From assembly GCA_963797565.1 (NCBI GenBank), contig CAWCPM010000005.1, positions 1 through 64,000 on the forward strand: a DNA stretch of 64,000 nt, written 5' to 3'. Position 1 is the stretch's first letter; each line of letters opens with the position of its first letter. The notes under the pieces were generated by a model. It saw nothing but the letters and a program-made list of their open reading frames with translations. It was not told the origin of the DNA and ran no database searches. Positions 25,584 to 33,044 of this stretch are shown piece by piece. The DNA is from JAICYJ01 sp963797565 (GTDB lineage Bacteria; Actinomycetota; Thermoleophilia; Gaiellales; JAICJC01). The position numbers and the translations under genes were made by a program.

Positions 25584-25733
25584 ATGGCCCAGGAGTTTGC
25601 CAAGCAGATTCCGCTCGGCCGGGTCGCTGACGTGCACGAGCTGTCCGACGTCATCACGTTCCTCGCGACCCCGGCGGCCGGCTACATCACCGGCGCGATC
25701 ATCCACGTCGACGGCGGCCGCGCCGCGATCTGA
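25584..25733 (+). pseudogene. short-chain dehydrogenase (SDR), C-terminal fragment
   Basis: Forty-nine codons matching the end of FabG-like SDRs: FAKQIPLGRVADVHELSDVI and GYITGAIIHVDGGRAAI. The Rossmann motif and the catalytic Ser-Tyr-Lys are missing; upstream sequence is not homologous. Remnant. Confidence 0.75.
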
Positions 25734-25846
25734 GAGGAGACGAGATGAGGCTGGTCACCACTCCCTCAACGTTCGGACACGAGCCCACGCGGCCGCCCAC
25801 TCACGATCCTGCTCTCCCGCAACCCGGACAAGATCGCGCGGGTTAC

Positions 25847-25924
25847 GGGCCAGTGACAGAGATCGCAGCCCTGATCGACGCCGGCGAGCTGCGGTTGGAC
25901 ATCAGCGAGCGCGGACGTTTTTCG
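25847..25924 (+). pseudogene. zinc-type alcohol dehydrogenase/quinone oxidoreductase, C-terminal fragment
   Basis: The stretch GPVTEIAALIDAGELRLDIS is the usual C-terminal segment of medium-chain oxidoreductases (lid-to-end helix, then ...D-x-S-E-R). It lies in an 88-codon frame whose flanks are not homologous. With the SDR fragment just upstream it marks a patch of decayed genes between 25.5 and 26.0 kb. Confidence 0.45.
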
Positions 25925-25968
25925 CCAAGTGCCAGCGGGGTGTCAAGTGGGGTGCCAGCACAAGGCGC

Positions 25969-26340
25969 TCAACTCGAACCGAATGCCTGGGCTGCGACAA
26001 CGCCAATGTAAACCGCGGTTGCTCCGGCGGCCACGCTGACGGCCGGCAGCAGGACGCCGTGTGCGACCTGCTTGTCGCCAACCGCGTGGTAGACCTGGGC
26101 CATCAGCGTGGAAAACGTGGTGAACGCGCCCAGGAAGCCGACTCCGAGGACGATTCGCGTCTTGTCGGAGGGGTGTATCCCGATCAAAATTCCGAGCAGG
26201 AGCGAACCGGCTACGTTGACGGCGAACGTGACGTAGACCTGGTGGTGGGGCGGCAGGCGGTCGCCGCCGTAGTAGTCGAGGGTGTACCGGGCGAGCGCCC
26301 CAAGGCTCCCCGCGATGGTTACGGCGATGGCTGTCGGCAT
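25969..26340 (-). CDS. crcB: fluoride exporter FluC/CrcB
   Basis: 123 residues, four membrane helices, the usual length. The motifs are GSLGALARY, NVAGSLLLGIL and FLGAFTTFSTLMAQ (the Phe-box/polar-track region). FluC works as a dual-topology homodimer that lets fluoride out of the cell. It stands directly behind a fluoride riboswitch whose terminal helix covers its ribosome site. Confidence 0.93.
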   Translation of the reverse strand: MPTAIAVTIAGSLGALARYTLDYYGGDRLPPHHQVYVTFAVNVAGSLLLGILIGIHPSDKTRIVLGVGFLGAFTTFSTLMAQVYHAVGDKQVAHGVLLPAVSVAAGATAVYIGVVAAQAFGSS

Positions 26341-26345
26341 GGCGT

Positions 26346-26407
26346 CTCCTACGATCGTTCGTAGGAGCTATCAGCCGGCGCGGCGGTTAAAGGCGAGCCC
26401 CATCGCC
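26346..26407 (-). promoter_or_regulatory. fluoride riboswitch (crcB motif)
   Basis: On the minus strand: GGCGATGGGGCTCGCC, TTTAACCGCC, GGCTGATAGCTCCTAC. This matches the crcB motif (GGCGAUGG-N-UCGCC, UAAAC, CUGAUGACUCCUAC). CTCCTAC then pairs with GTAGGAG only eight bases later, and that GTAGGAG holds the crcB ribosome site six bases before ATG. Fluoride binding should free the ribosome site, so control is translational. Confidence 0.9.
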
Positions 26408-26562
26408 TCAGCCGAAGGATGCTACCAGCGGCACTCGAGAACCTGCCGCACACGGCGCACGCGACTGGCGCGCGACCACAACGAGCTGCCGAGTCTAGGT
26501 GGACGCTGGCCCGGTTTGGAGGGCGATCCTGGGGCGACATACGCCGGTATCGTTCCTGCCAA

Positions 26563-26904
26563 ATGCCATGGAAGCGCCTCATCAAGAAGGTGGAGTTGCG
26601 GCGGATCTTCCGGGTTCACGAACGGCAAATCGCGACGTTCCCGGCGGACGTGCGGGACGCGCACAAGCACTCCAGCCGGCATCGAACGGAGATCCTCGCC
26701 AGCGCCTGGTGCGGTTGTTTCTCCTGCATTTCAATCTTCCCGCCACATCAAATCGACAATTGGACGGATAACGCTCACGGTGAGAAGGAGTCTCTCTGGA
26801 CTGCGTTGTGCCCGAGGTGCGGGATGGACACCGTCATCGGCGACAATTCGGGGCTTCCGATAACCAAGGCGTTCCTGACCGAGATGCGTCGCTACTGGTT
26901 CTAG
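26563..26904 (+). CDS. conserved small cysteine-rich cytoplasmic protein
   Basis: 113 residues from an ATG giving MPWKRLIKK. The C-terminal 75 residues match a widespread uncharacterised family: AHKHSSRHRTEILAS, then CGCFSC, CPRCG and DTVIGDNSGLPITKAFLTEM ending in YWF. The two Cys pairs (CFSC and CPRC) probably bind zinc. The N-terminal 35 residues are not family-like, so the true start may be nearer residue 30, although no good start was found there. Function unknown. Confidence 0.75.
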   Translation: MPWKRLIKKVELRRIFRVHERQIATFPADVRDAHKHSSRHRTEILASAWCGCFSCISIFPPHQIDNWTDNAHGEKESLWTALCPRCGMDTVIGDNSGLPITKAFLTEMRRYWF

Positions 26905-27124
26905 TCACCTAGCGTCCTGGTTCACCCTGGCCAGGCGAGCAGACCTACCCGGGCCGTGAAATGTCCGAAAAGTGGCTCTCGTCCCAGGTCGATACGAACT
27001 GCCCGCCAACAGCGCCAACGATCAGCAGCTGAGTACCCGACTCCAGCGCCTTCGCGCTCCGCCGCACCGATAGGTCCGTGACCGCGACTGCACAGCCGGA
27101 ACGATCGGGCGGCCATCGTAGCCT

Positions 27125-27502
27125 TCAGCTATGGGGCGGCGACTTTGCGGGTTGATTCCTTTTTCGTCTGGACCACCAACTACGAATCGCGTGCGGTGAG
27201 GGGAGTCTCGACGAGTCTCGGTGGTGGATGATCGGCGGCGGTTCGCCGTGGCCGGTGAAGTCGCCGTCGTACACGACTGGGTGGTGCGACGTGATTTCCG
27301 GGGAGGTGATGGTGATCTGCGCGGGCTGACAGTCGTCGAGCTCGATGACGGCCTCGCCCGGGTGCAGCACGGGGGCAGACGGCGCACTTTCGAAGTTCCC
27401 GCTCCACTTCCACCCGCTGAACTCCGCCCAAACGCTGGCGTTCACGTAGACCTGGGCGCTCACGTCGGCCTGGCGGATCACGGCCCAGCCGTGGTACGTC
27501 AT
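27125..27502 (-). CDS. hypothetical protein
   Basis: 125 residues starting MTYHGWAVIRQADVSAQVYV. The first 90 residues are beta-rich and protein-like, with three Trp and ordered hydrophobic spacing; the tail is basic. The open frame continues much further upstream antisense to the permease, but that part is low-complexity and I rejected it. No family is recognised. Divergent from the permease leader. Confidence 0.5.
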   Translation of the reverse strand: MTYHGWAVIRQADVSAQVYVNASVWAEFSGWKWSGNFESAPSAPVLHPGEAVIELDDCQPAQITITSPEITSHHPVVYDGDFTGHGEPPPIIHHRDSSRLPSPHAIRSWWSRRKRNQPAKSPPHS

Positions 27503-27555
27503 GTGGCCAGGATACCGGGTTGCGGCCGCGGGATCACGATTTCGTCTCGGTCGGT

Positions 27556-27601
27556 GATAGCATCGACCTGTTCTATTGGCGCGCCGGGAAGACTGGTCGG
27601 C
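27556..27601 (+). promoter_or_regulatory. repeated leader element, copy 1 (permease 1)
   Basis: Contains GCCGGGAAGACTGGTCGGC (27583-27601), nine bases before the GTG of the permease, with GATAGCATC 27 bases upstream of the motif. TCTATTGGCG (27572-27581) pairs perfectly with CGCCAATAGA (27618-27627), enclosing the motif and the start codon. Copies 2 and 3 lie at 29161-29211 and 32148-32198. Riboswitch-like, unassigned. Confidence 0.5.
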
Positions 27602-27610
27602 AGACCCGTT

Positions 27611-29044
27611 GTGCACCCGCCAATAGACCCTGACCCCTCTCGCGAGGCAAACGCTCGACACCGGCTCCGCTCCGGTGTGGCAGGCCTGCTGCAGTCTCGG
27701 CAGGTGCTGTTGATCGCCTTTGCGTTCACGGTGATGGGCGATCCGGTGTCGTCGGTGGCATATGCGATCGAGGCGGCGCTGCGAGCGCTTGATGGTGACC
27801 TCGCGCTTCTGATTCCGACGATGGCGATCGTGGTTGTCATCATCGGCTTGGTGATCAGCAACTACCACCGCCTGCTGGGGCGGTTCCCCGGGGGTGGGGA
27901 CGCTGCCGCGGCGGGCACCGCCTTCGGCGACGGGTGGGCCTTTCTGCCGCTGGGTTCGTTGATCGTCGACTATGCGCTGACGATCGCGATCTCGGTCGCC
28001 GCGGCCTCGTCGGCGATCATCGCCTTTCAGCCCGGATTGGCGCCGGCTCGGATTCCGCTGGCAGTCGTGCTGCTGACGGCCGTGGCGGGGCTGACCTTGT
28101 TCGGCCACCATGGCCGCTCGCTGTTTGCGCTGATGACGATCAGCTTCGTGGTGATCGGGTCGATCGTGATTGTGATCGGTCTGATCGATCCCGCGGGCAG
28201 CGGCGGGTCGCCGCTGACTCCTTCGGGGTACGATCGGTCGCCTCCGCTCGCGGTGCTGCTCGCGTTCCCGGTCGCGATGGCACTCGCCACGGGAGTCGAG
28301 GCGCCATCCTCGGCGGTGGCGCAGCTGGGTCAGCTTGATCGTCCCTCCCAGATCATGTTCGGTCGGGTCACTCTGTGGCTCACGTTCATCGTCGTCGGCT
28401 GGCTGACGCTCGGCCTCACCGTGTTGGCGGTGCGCCTCCGGGTGGGTGTGCCAGGGCCGGACTCCACCCAGATCGCCAACCTCGCCAAGGCGTCGGTGGG
28501 CTCGGGCCCGCTGTTCGGAGCGTTCCAGCTGGCAAGCGCCGTGCTGCTGCTGGCAGCAGCAAGCTCCTCCTTCCAGGCCGGCCCCGGCCTGCTGAAGGCG
28601 CTGTCGCAGGCACCAGGGGGCATCGGCATCCTTCACCGACGCCTCGGCTCGACCAACACCCATCACACGCCATACTGGGGCGTTGGCGTGTTCCTTTGCG
28701 TGGCGGCGGTGGTCGTGGTGGCAGCCGGAGCGTCCGAGCAGGAGCTCGTGCTGTTCTATGCGGTCGCGGTGTTTGTCGCGTTCTTCTTCGGCTTGCTCTC
28801 GATGTACCGCTTCGCCCGAGCCGAGCACTCACGCCGCTTCGTGGCCCTCACCGGCGCGGGACTCGCCGCCGTCACCCTCACGCTCGCCGTCAATCTCGGA
28901 CGGGTGTACCCGATCGCCAGCCTCGCCGCCGCCATTCTGATCGCAGCGATTCTCCACCGCCTCTGGGTCAGAGCCGGAATGCCCAGCGGCGCCGCAGAGG
29001 CAGAGGCCATCGCCGAGCGCGCCGTGGGGGACACGATCGTCTGA
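27611..29044 (+). CDS. KimA-like APC-superfamily permease 1
   Basis: About 477 residues with 12 membrane helices. FTVMGDPVSSVAYAIEAALR near the start is the unwound helix-1 substrate/ion site of APC transporters and closely follows the KimA (YdaO) potassium importer pattern SSDALSSVAYGTE. LIVDYALTIAISVAAASSAI, VEAPSSAVAQLGQL and VLFYAVAVFVAFFFG also agree. Potassium uptake is therefore plausible, but amino-acid transport is not excluded. KimA's long cytosolic tail is absent. The GTG at 27611 lies inside the leader hairpin; a GTG at 27677 is an alternative start. Confidence 0.75.
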   Translation: MHPPIDPDPSREANARHRLRSGVAGLLQSRQVLLIAFAFTVMGDPVSSVAYAIEAALRALDGDLALLIPTMAIVVVIIGLVISNYHRLLGRFPGGGDAAAAGTAFGDGWAFLPLGSLIVDYALTIAISVAAASSAIIAFQPGLAPARIPLAVVLLTAVAGLTLFGHHGRSLFALMTISFVVIGSIVIVIGLIDPAGSGGSPLTPSGYDRSPPLAVLLAFPVAMALATGVEAPSSAVAQLGQLDRPSQIMFGRVTLWLTFIVVGWLTLGLTVLAVRLRVGVPGPDSTQIANLAKASVGSGPLFGAFQLASAVLLLAAASSSFQAGPGLLKALSQAPGGIGILHRRLGSTNTHHTPYWGVGVFLCVAAVVVVAAGASEQELVLFYAVAVFVAFFFGLLSMYRFARAEHSRRFVALTGAGLAAVTLTLAVNLGRVYPIASLAAAILIAAILHRLWVRAGMPSGAAEAEAIAERAVGDTIV

Positions 29045-29160
29045 GGGGCTCGTCGGCCGCCGCCAACCTGCGGAACGCGCGGCGGGACTTCTTCATCCCG
29101 GAGGCACGGGGGACCGTGATGGCATCTTGATGCTCAGGGGGCGAATCGTGAGACCGCCGT

Positions 29161-29211
29161 GATGCCTTCGCATCTACGGTCAGGGTCGGTGTGCCGGGAA
29201 GACGGGTCGGC
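29161..29211 (+). promoter_or_regulatory. repeated leader element, copy 2 (permease 2)
   Basis: GATGCCTTC begins 32 bases before GCCGGGAAGACGGGTCGGC (29193-29211), which ends eight bases before the permease ATG. GATGC-CTTC-GCATC forms a small hairpin. The 32-base spacing equals that in copy 3. There is no normal ribosome site between motif and ATG. Confidence 0.5.
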
Positions 29212-29219
29212 GACGAGCT

Positions 29220-30614
29220 ATGCGTGCCGCCGCCGCCATATCAGACGCCCCCGTCGCGAGCGCTCACCAGCGCGTCGTGCGGGCGCTGCTGTTCATCGGC
29301 TTCGCGTTTGCGGTGATGGCGGATCCGGTTTCCTCGGTCGCGTACACGATTGAGGCGTCTCTCCGCGCTCTGAACGGGCACCTCGGTCTGTTGATGGCAA
29401 CGCAGATCATCGTGCTTGCGATCATCGCCCTGGTCGATGTGAACTACTGGCAGTTGGTCGGGCGCTTCCCATTGGGCGGGGGATCGGCAGAAGCCGCGGC
29501 GCGGGCGTTCGGCACCGGCTGGGTGTTCCTGCCTATCGGCGCGCTGATCGTCGATTTCGTGTTGACGATCACGATCTCGGTCGCTGCTGCTGTCAGCGCG
29601 CTGATCGCCTACGTGCCCGTGATCGCGCCGGCGCGGATCGCGATTGGTCTGGCGCTGTTGGTGGGAGTTGCCGCCTTGACGTGGTTCGGGCACGGCGGAC
29701 GACTGGTGTTCGCGGTGATGACGCTGCTGTTCATTGCCAGCGCCGTAGTGATGCTTGTTCATGGTTTCGCGAACCCGGTGACGGCTCATGGGAGCGCGCC
29801 GGTGACCGGCCCCGAGGGGTCCGCGGTGCTGGCCGTGGTGCTGTCGTTTCCGGTGGCGATGGCGCTTGCCACCGGTACCGAGGCGCCGGCCACGGCGATC
29901 GGACAGCTGGGACAGCTGGGAGCGGACGACCGGCGCCGGTTCGCGCGGGCGACCATCGTCCTGACGATGGTGATCGTGGCCACGCTGACGATCGCCATAA
30001 CGGCGCTCGCCGTGCGGCTGCATGTCGGCATCCCGTCGGGTGACTCCACCCAGATCGCGGATGTCGCGCACGCCGCCGCTGGGGGCGGCGCCATCTACGC
30101 ACTGTTCCAAGCCTCCAGCGCGCTGCTGCTGCTGGCCGCGGCCAGCTCGTCGTTCCAGGCCGGGCCGGGACTCCTAAAGGCGCTCTCACGACACCCAAGC
30201 AGCGCTGGAGTAGGGATCCTGCCGCGGGGCCTCGGTGAGACCAACAGCCACCACACGCCCTACTGGTCGGTGCTCGTCTACCTCGGGATCTCCGCTGCGA
30301 TCCTGCTCGCCGCCGGCGGCCACGAACAGGAGCTGGTGCTGTTCTACGCCGTCGCGGTATTCGTCAGCTTCCTGGCAGGGCTGGCCGCGATGGCGAGGTT
30401 CTCGCTTCGCGACGGCCGCCGTGGCTTGTTTGCGATCAACCTGGTAGGTGCCGTCGCGGTCGCGTTCACCCTGATCGTCAACCTCGGCCGCGGCTACCCC
30501 TTGCTCTCGCTCGCCGCCACCGTCCTGATCGCCGCCGTGCTCTACGGCCTTTGGACACGAGCCGGACGACCCTCCGGGGTGGAAGAGGTCGAGGCCCACA
30601 TCGAAGATGACTGA
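29220..30614 (+). CDS. KimA-like APC-superfamily permease 2
   Basis: 464 residues, a close paralogue of permease 1 and in the same orientation. FAVMADPVSSVAYTIEASLR, LIVDFVLTITISVAAAVSAL, FPVAMALATGTEAPATAIGQ and SSFQAGPGLLKALSR are shared with it. Twelve predicted helices, no cytosolic regulatory tail. Its last eight bases overlap the start of the following two-helix protein, so those two are coupled. Substrate is inferred as K+ only from KimA resemblance and the ion-transport neighbourhood. Confidence 0.78.
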   Translation: MRAAAAISDAPVASAHQRVVRALLFIGFAFAVMADPVSSVAYTIEASLRALNGHLGLLMATQIIVLAIIALVDVNYWQLVGRFPLGGGSAEAAARAFGTGWVFLPIGALIVDFVLTITISVAAAVSALIAYVPVIAPARIAIGLALLVGVAALTWFGHGGRLVFAVMTLLFIASAVVMLVHGFANPVTAHGSAPVTGPEGSAVLAVVLSFPVAMALATGTEAPATAIGQLGQLGADDRRRFARATIVLTMVIVATLTIAITALAVRLHVGIPSGDSTQIADVAHAAAGGGAIYALFQASSALLLLAAASSSFQAGPGLLKALSRHPSSAGVGILPRGLGETNSHHTPYWSVLVYLGISAAILLAAGGHEQELVLFYAVAVFVSFLAGLAAMARFSLRDGRRGLFAINLVGAVAVAFTLIVNLGRGYPLLSLAATVLIAAVLYGLWTRAGRPSGVEEVEAHIEDD

Positions 30615-31266
30615 GCACGCTCAACAGGCAGCTGATCTGCTCGGATCAGACCACCCCGTTCCACGTCTCGCCGAGACGATCCACGCCGTCCGGCGCCAGG
30701 CGGTGGTGTGCGTCTCGTTCACCTTGGCGCTAGCAGCGCTGTCATGGCCGCATCCCACCCGATCCCTACCGCTCACCGCCAGCGCGCTGCTCGTTGACCT
30801 GTTCCTGGTGGGCGCCTGGGCGGTGCTACGACATGAGCATGCGACACGGATACGTCGGCTCATCGCCACATCCGGCTCGGACTTGCCGCTGATCGAGGTA
30901 CAGAAGGAGACGCAGCGGTTGCTCGACACGCGCTCGCGCCAACGACTGGCGAAGCGACTGCTACGCATCCTCGGCTCCGCCGAGCGCTGGAGCGAACTGC
31001 CTACGGCCCAGCGGCCACCGCCGGCCGTTCGAGAACTGGCGCGAGACTCCGAGCTCGTACGACGGGTGGCAGCGTCGCTGGTAGCTGATCGTCCCTCCGC
31101 TCGCGGGGTGGCGATGGTCGAACAACTGATCGCGAACGGCTACCAATCACCGCTCTACGCGGGCAACCGCGTACTGCTAAGACAAGAGCTCGGACGGATC
31201 ATCTACGAGCTCGACGCGGGGACCAGCGCCGAGCATGGGGCGCTGCAGTCAGCGGCAAGGTCGTAG
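30607..31266 (+). CDS. unknown two-helix membrane protein, permease-linked (paralogue A)
   Basis: 219 residues: two membrane helices (VVCVSFTLALAALSWPHP; LTASALLVDLFLVGAWAVL) and a long, helical, Arg-rich cytoplasmic part (RQRLAKRLLRILG). It overlaps permease 2 by eight bases. Architecture and charge pattern match the protein at 32224-32961 (helix pair, then RTRRRLANALRWRLRL). It may be an accessory or regulatory subunit of the permease. No known family recognised. Confidence 0.6.
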   Translation: MTEHAQQAADLLGSDHPVPRLAETIHAVRRQAVVCVSFTLALAALSWPHPTRSLPLTASALLVDLFLVGAWAVLRHEHATRIRRLIATSGSDLPLIEVQKETQRLLDTRSRQRLAKRLLRILGSAERWSELPTAQRPPPAVRELARDSELVRRVAASLVADRPSARGVAMVEQLIANGYQSPLYAGNRVLLRQELGRIIYELDAGTSAEHGALQSAARS

Positions 31267-31308
31267 GAGGGGATGAAGGTCATGCCCAGGTCAAACCGCG
31301 GCGCATAC

Positions 31309-32094
31309 CTACGCGGCGGCTACCGCACGATCCGTAGATCGAGCGTTCGGCGGGTGTGGGCAACGCTTCTGCTGGTAGAGGTGACGGTCTGCGGCTGCAA
31401 TCACGGCATCGAGGGTTTCCCCATCCACCGGATAGTGCGCAACTCCGACTGAGGCACCAGGGACTGTCAGCCGACCGTCCTGGAACGCCGCGACGCTACC
31501 CGACGGGATCACGGCCATGAACTCGTCGCCACCGACGCGTGCGACAGACGCCTCCATGCCCAGCACCGCCAATAGCGCCGCGGCAACCTCCCTGATGGCC
31601 GTGTCGCCGGCGGCGTGACCCAGTGAGTCGTTGATCTGTTTGAGGCTGTCCACATCGGCGATCAGGACTCCGAAGTGCCGGCCGCCGGCGATAGCCTGGT
31701 CGCAACGTCCGAAGAAGGCGCGTCGGTTTGGCAACCCGGTGAGGGGATCGGCGTATGCGAAGCCGCGAAGCTTTCGGCTGTGCAACCCAACAACGACACC
31801 GACGCCAACGTAGGCGGTCGCGCGGATGAGCAGCGACACCGCTTCGGTGGCCACTGTGGGAGTGTTGGGAACGCTTGCATACCAGCCTGTCACGATGATC
31901 GTTGCGGCTGCGGCAACCAGCATCGCTGCGCGCACGCCGAACCACGACCCAGCAACCACGACCGGCAACAGGTAGAGGTAGCCCAGCCCCAGATTCGACC
32001 AGTCCTTGACCGCGAACTGGAGCCCGGCCGTGATCGCCAACGATAGGGCGATCGCACCCATGGCCAGACCCTTTGAATGGGTTCGAAACGGCAT
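31309..32094 (-). CDS. membrane diguanylate cyclase (GGDEF)
   Basis: 261 residues: four membrane helices in the first 105 residues, then a complete GGDEF domain (DPLTGLPNRRAFFGRCDQA, IADVDSLKQINDSLGHAAGD, VARVGGDEFMAVIP). The active-site GGDEF is intact, so it should make cyclic di-GMP. The frame also opens at a TTG two codons earlier; I prefer the ATG. No inhibitory RxxD is seen at the usual place. It faces the two unknown membrane proteins on the other strand. Confidence 0.88.
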   Translation of the reverse strand: MPFRTHSKGLAMGAIALSLAITAGLQFAVKDWSNLGLGYLYLLPVVVAGSWFGVRAAMLVAAAATIIVTGWYASVPNTPTVATEAVSLLIRATAYVGVGVVVGLHSRKLRGFAYADPLTGLPNRRAFFGRCDQAIAGGRHFGVLIADVDSLKQINDSLGHAAGDTAIREVAAALLAVLGMEASVARVGGDEFMAVIPSGSVAAFQDGRLTVPGASVGVAHYPVDGETLDAVIAAADRHLYQQKRCPHPPNARSTDRAVAAA

Positions 32095-32147
32095 GCTCAA
32101 CTATCGGCTCTCGCGGCGCGAACTGTGAGCAGCGCCGCGGTAGCAGG

Positions 32148-32198
32148 GATGCCGTCAAGGTGTAAACTGACCTCGGCGAGCCGGGAAGTCTGGTCGGC
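32148..32198 (+). promoter_or_regulatory. repeated leader element, copy 3
   Basis: GATGCCGTC begins 32 bases before GCCGGGAAGTCTGGTCGGC (32180-32198). An ATG follows three bases later (32202) but opens a non-coding frame; the likely GTG start is at 32224. AGGT/ACCT can pair between the two blocks. Confidence 0.5.
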
Positions 32199-32223
32199 AC
32201 CATGGAACTCCACGTCGGAAGGT

Positions 32224-32961
32224 GTGGGATTCGAGGTGCGGGCGGACTCGATGGGGATGGCTCAAGCGCTTGCCGGGCAGCGAGCGGCCGCCGAACAGGC
32301 GGTCGGACTGGGGGTGTTCCTCGGTGCGTGCGCGGTGTGGCGACTCTGCCCGTTGCACGAGCCTGAGCCGTTCGTCGCTGTCCTGCTCGGCCTTGGGGCA
32401 TTGGCAGCAGTAGTCGAACTGGCGCTTGTCTGGGCGAGGCATGAGGAAGCGATCGCATGCGCTGACGAGCTGATCCTCGCGGGCTTCTTTGGAGACGCCC
32501 GACGAACGCGGATCGAGCAGGCTGTCTCGCATCGTCTCTGTTCGATCGAGACGCCGCGCACGCGGCGCCGGCTCGCAAACGCTCTTCGCTGGCGTTTGCG
32601 ACTTGCCGATGGGACGACCCGCCCATCCCCCGGCTATGTCCGCGCCAGCGCGTATCCACCGCTCGGCCGGTCGCAACGTCGTGTGTTCCTGGACGAGCGA
32701 CCGCTGGTCGCAGCGATGGCGGATCGAATCGAACAGGCACCGGTTGACCCGCGAGCCCTCGTGATCCTGTGGGGAATGGTGACGGGCCCGCCTCCGCCAG
32801 GCGGGGTTGATGACCCGCGAACGCGCGAAGAAGTGCGGAGCCTGCTCCACTCGGCGTGGGCGCTGATCAAGGACGACTCCTTCGACGCGGCGGCGCCCGC
32901 CGAGGACCGGTCGATCACGGCCGCGCCCTCGCGGCCGCTCTCGGCGCGAAATCGACGATGA
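32224..32961 (+). CDS. unknown two-helix membrane protein (paralogue B)
   Basis: 245 residues from a GTG with GGAAGG just ahead. Two membrane helices (AVGLGVFLGACAVWRLCPLH; VAVLLGLGALAAVVELALVW) are followed by a cytoplasmic helical region (EEAIACADELILAGFFGDAR, RTRRRLANALRWRLRLADG) and a Pro/Ala tail. It is longer than, but arranged like, the protein at 30607. It has its own copy of the 19-base leader motif. The CPA1 antiporter follows 83 bases later on the same strand. No known family recognised. Confidence 0.6.
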   Translation: MGFEVRADSMGMAQALAGQRAAAEQAVGLGVFLGACAVWRLCPLHEPEPFVAVLLGLGALAAVVELALVWARHEEAIACADELILAGFFGDARRTRIEQAVSHRLCSIETPRTRRRLANALRWRLRLADGTTRPSPGYVRASAYPPLGRSQRRVFLDERPLVAAMADRIEQAPVDPRALVILWGMVTGPPPPGGVDDPRTREEVRSLLHSAWALIKDDSFDAAAPAEDRSITAAPSRPLSARNRR

Positions 32962-33044
32962 TCTGCCGGCGTTCGGCCATGTGCGGATGGCGTCGGTGGC
33001 CGCTGTTCACGTCCTCACGCTGAAGGTGACCATCACGACCGGGG

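Noticed and set aside
27503..28828. Long leftward open frame opposite permease 1, continuous with the 125-residue hypothetical
   Set aside because: His/Arg/Gln-rich antisense of the permease. Only the part below 27502, outside the permease, looks protein-like.
27583..32198. Cobalamin riboswitch for the GGGAAG-GGT motif
   Set aside because: The B12-box region and the GCNACTGT element are absent, and spacing after GGT does not fit.
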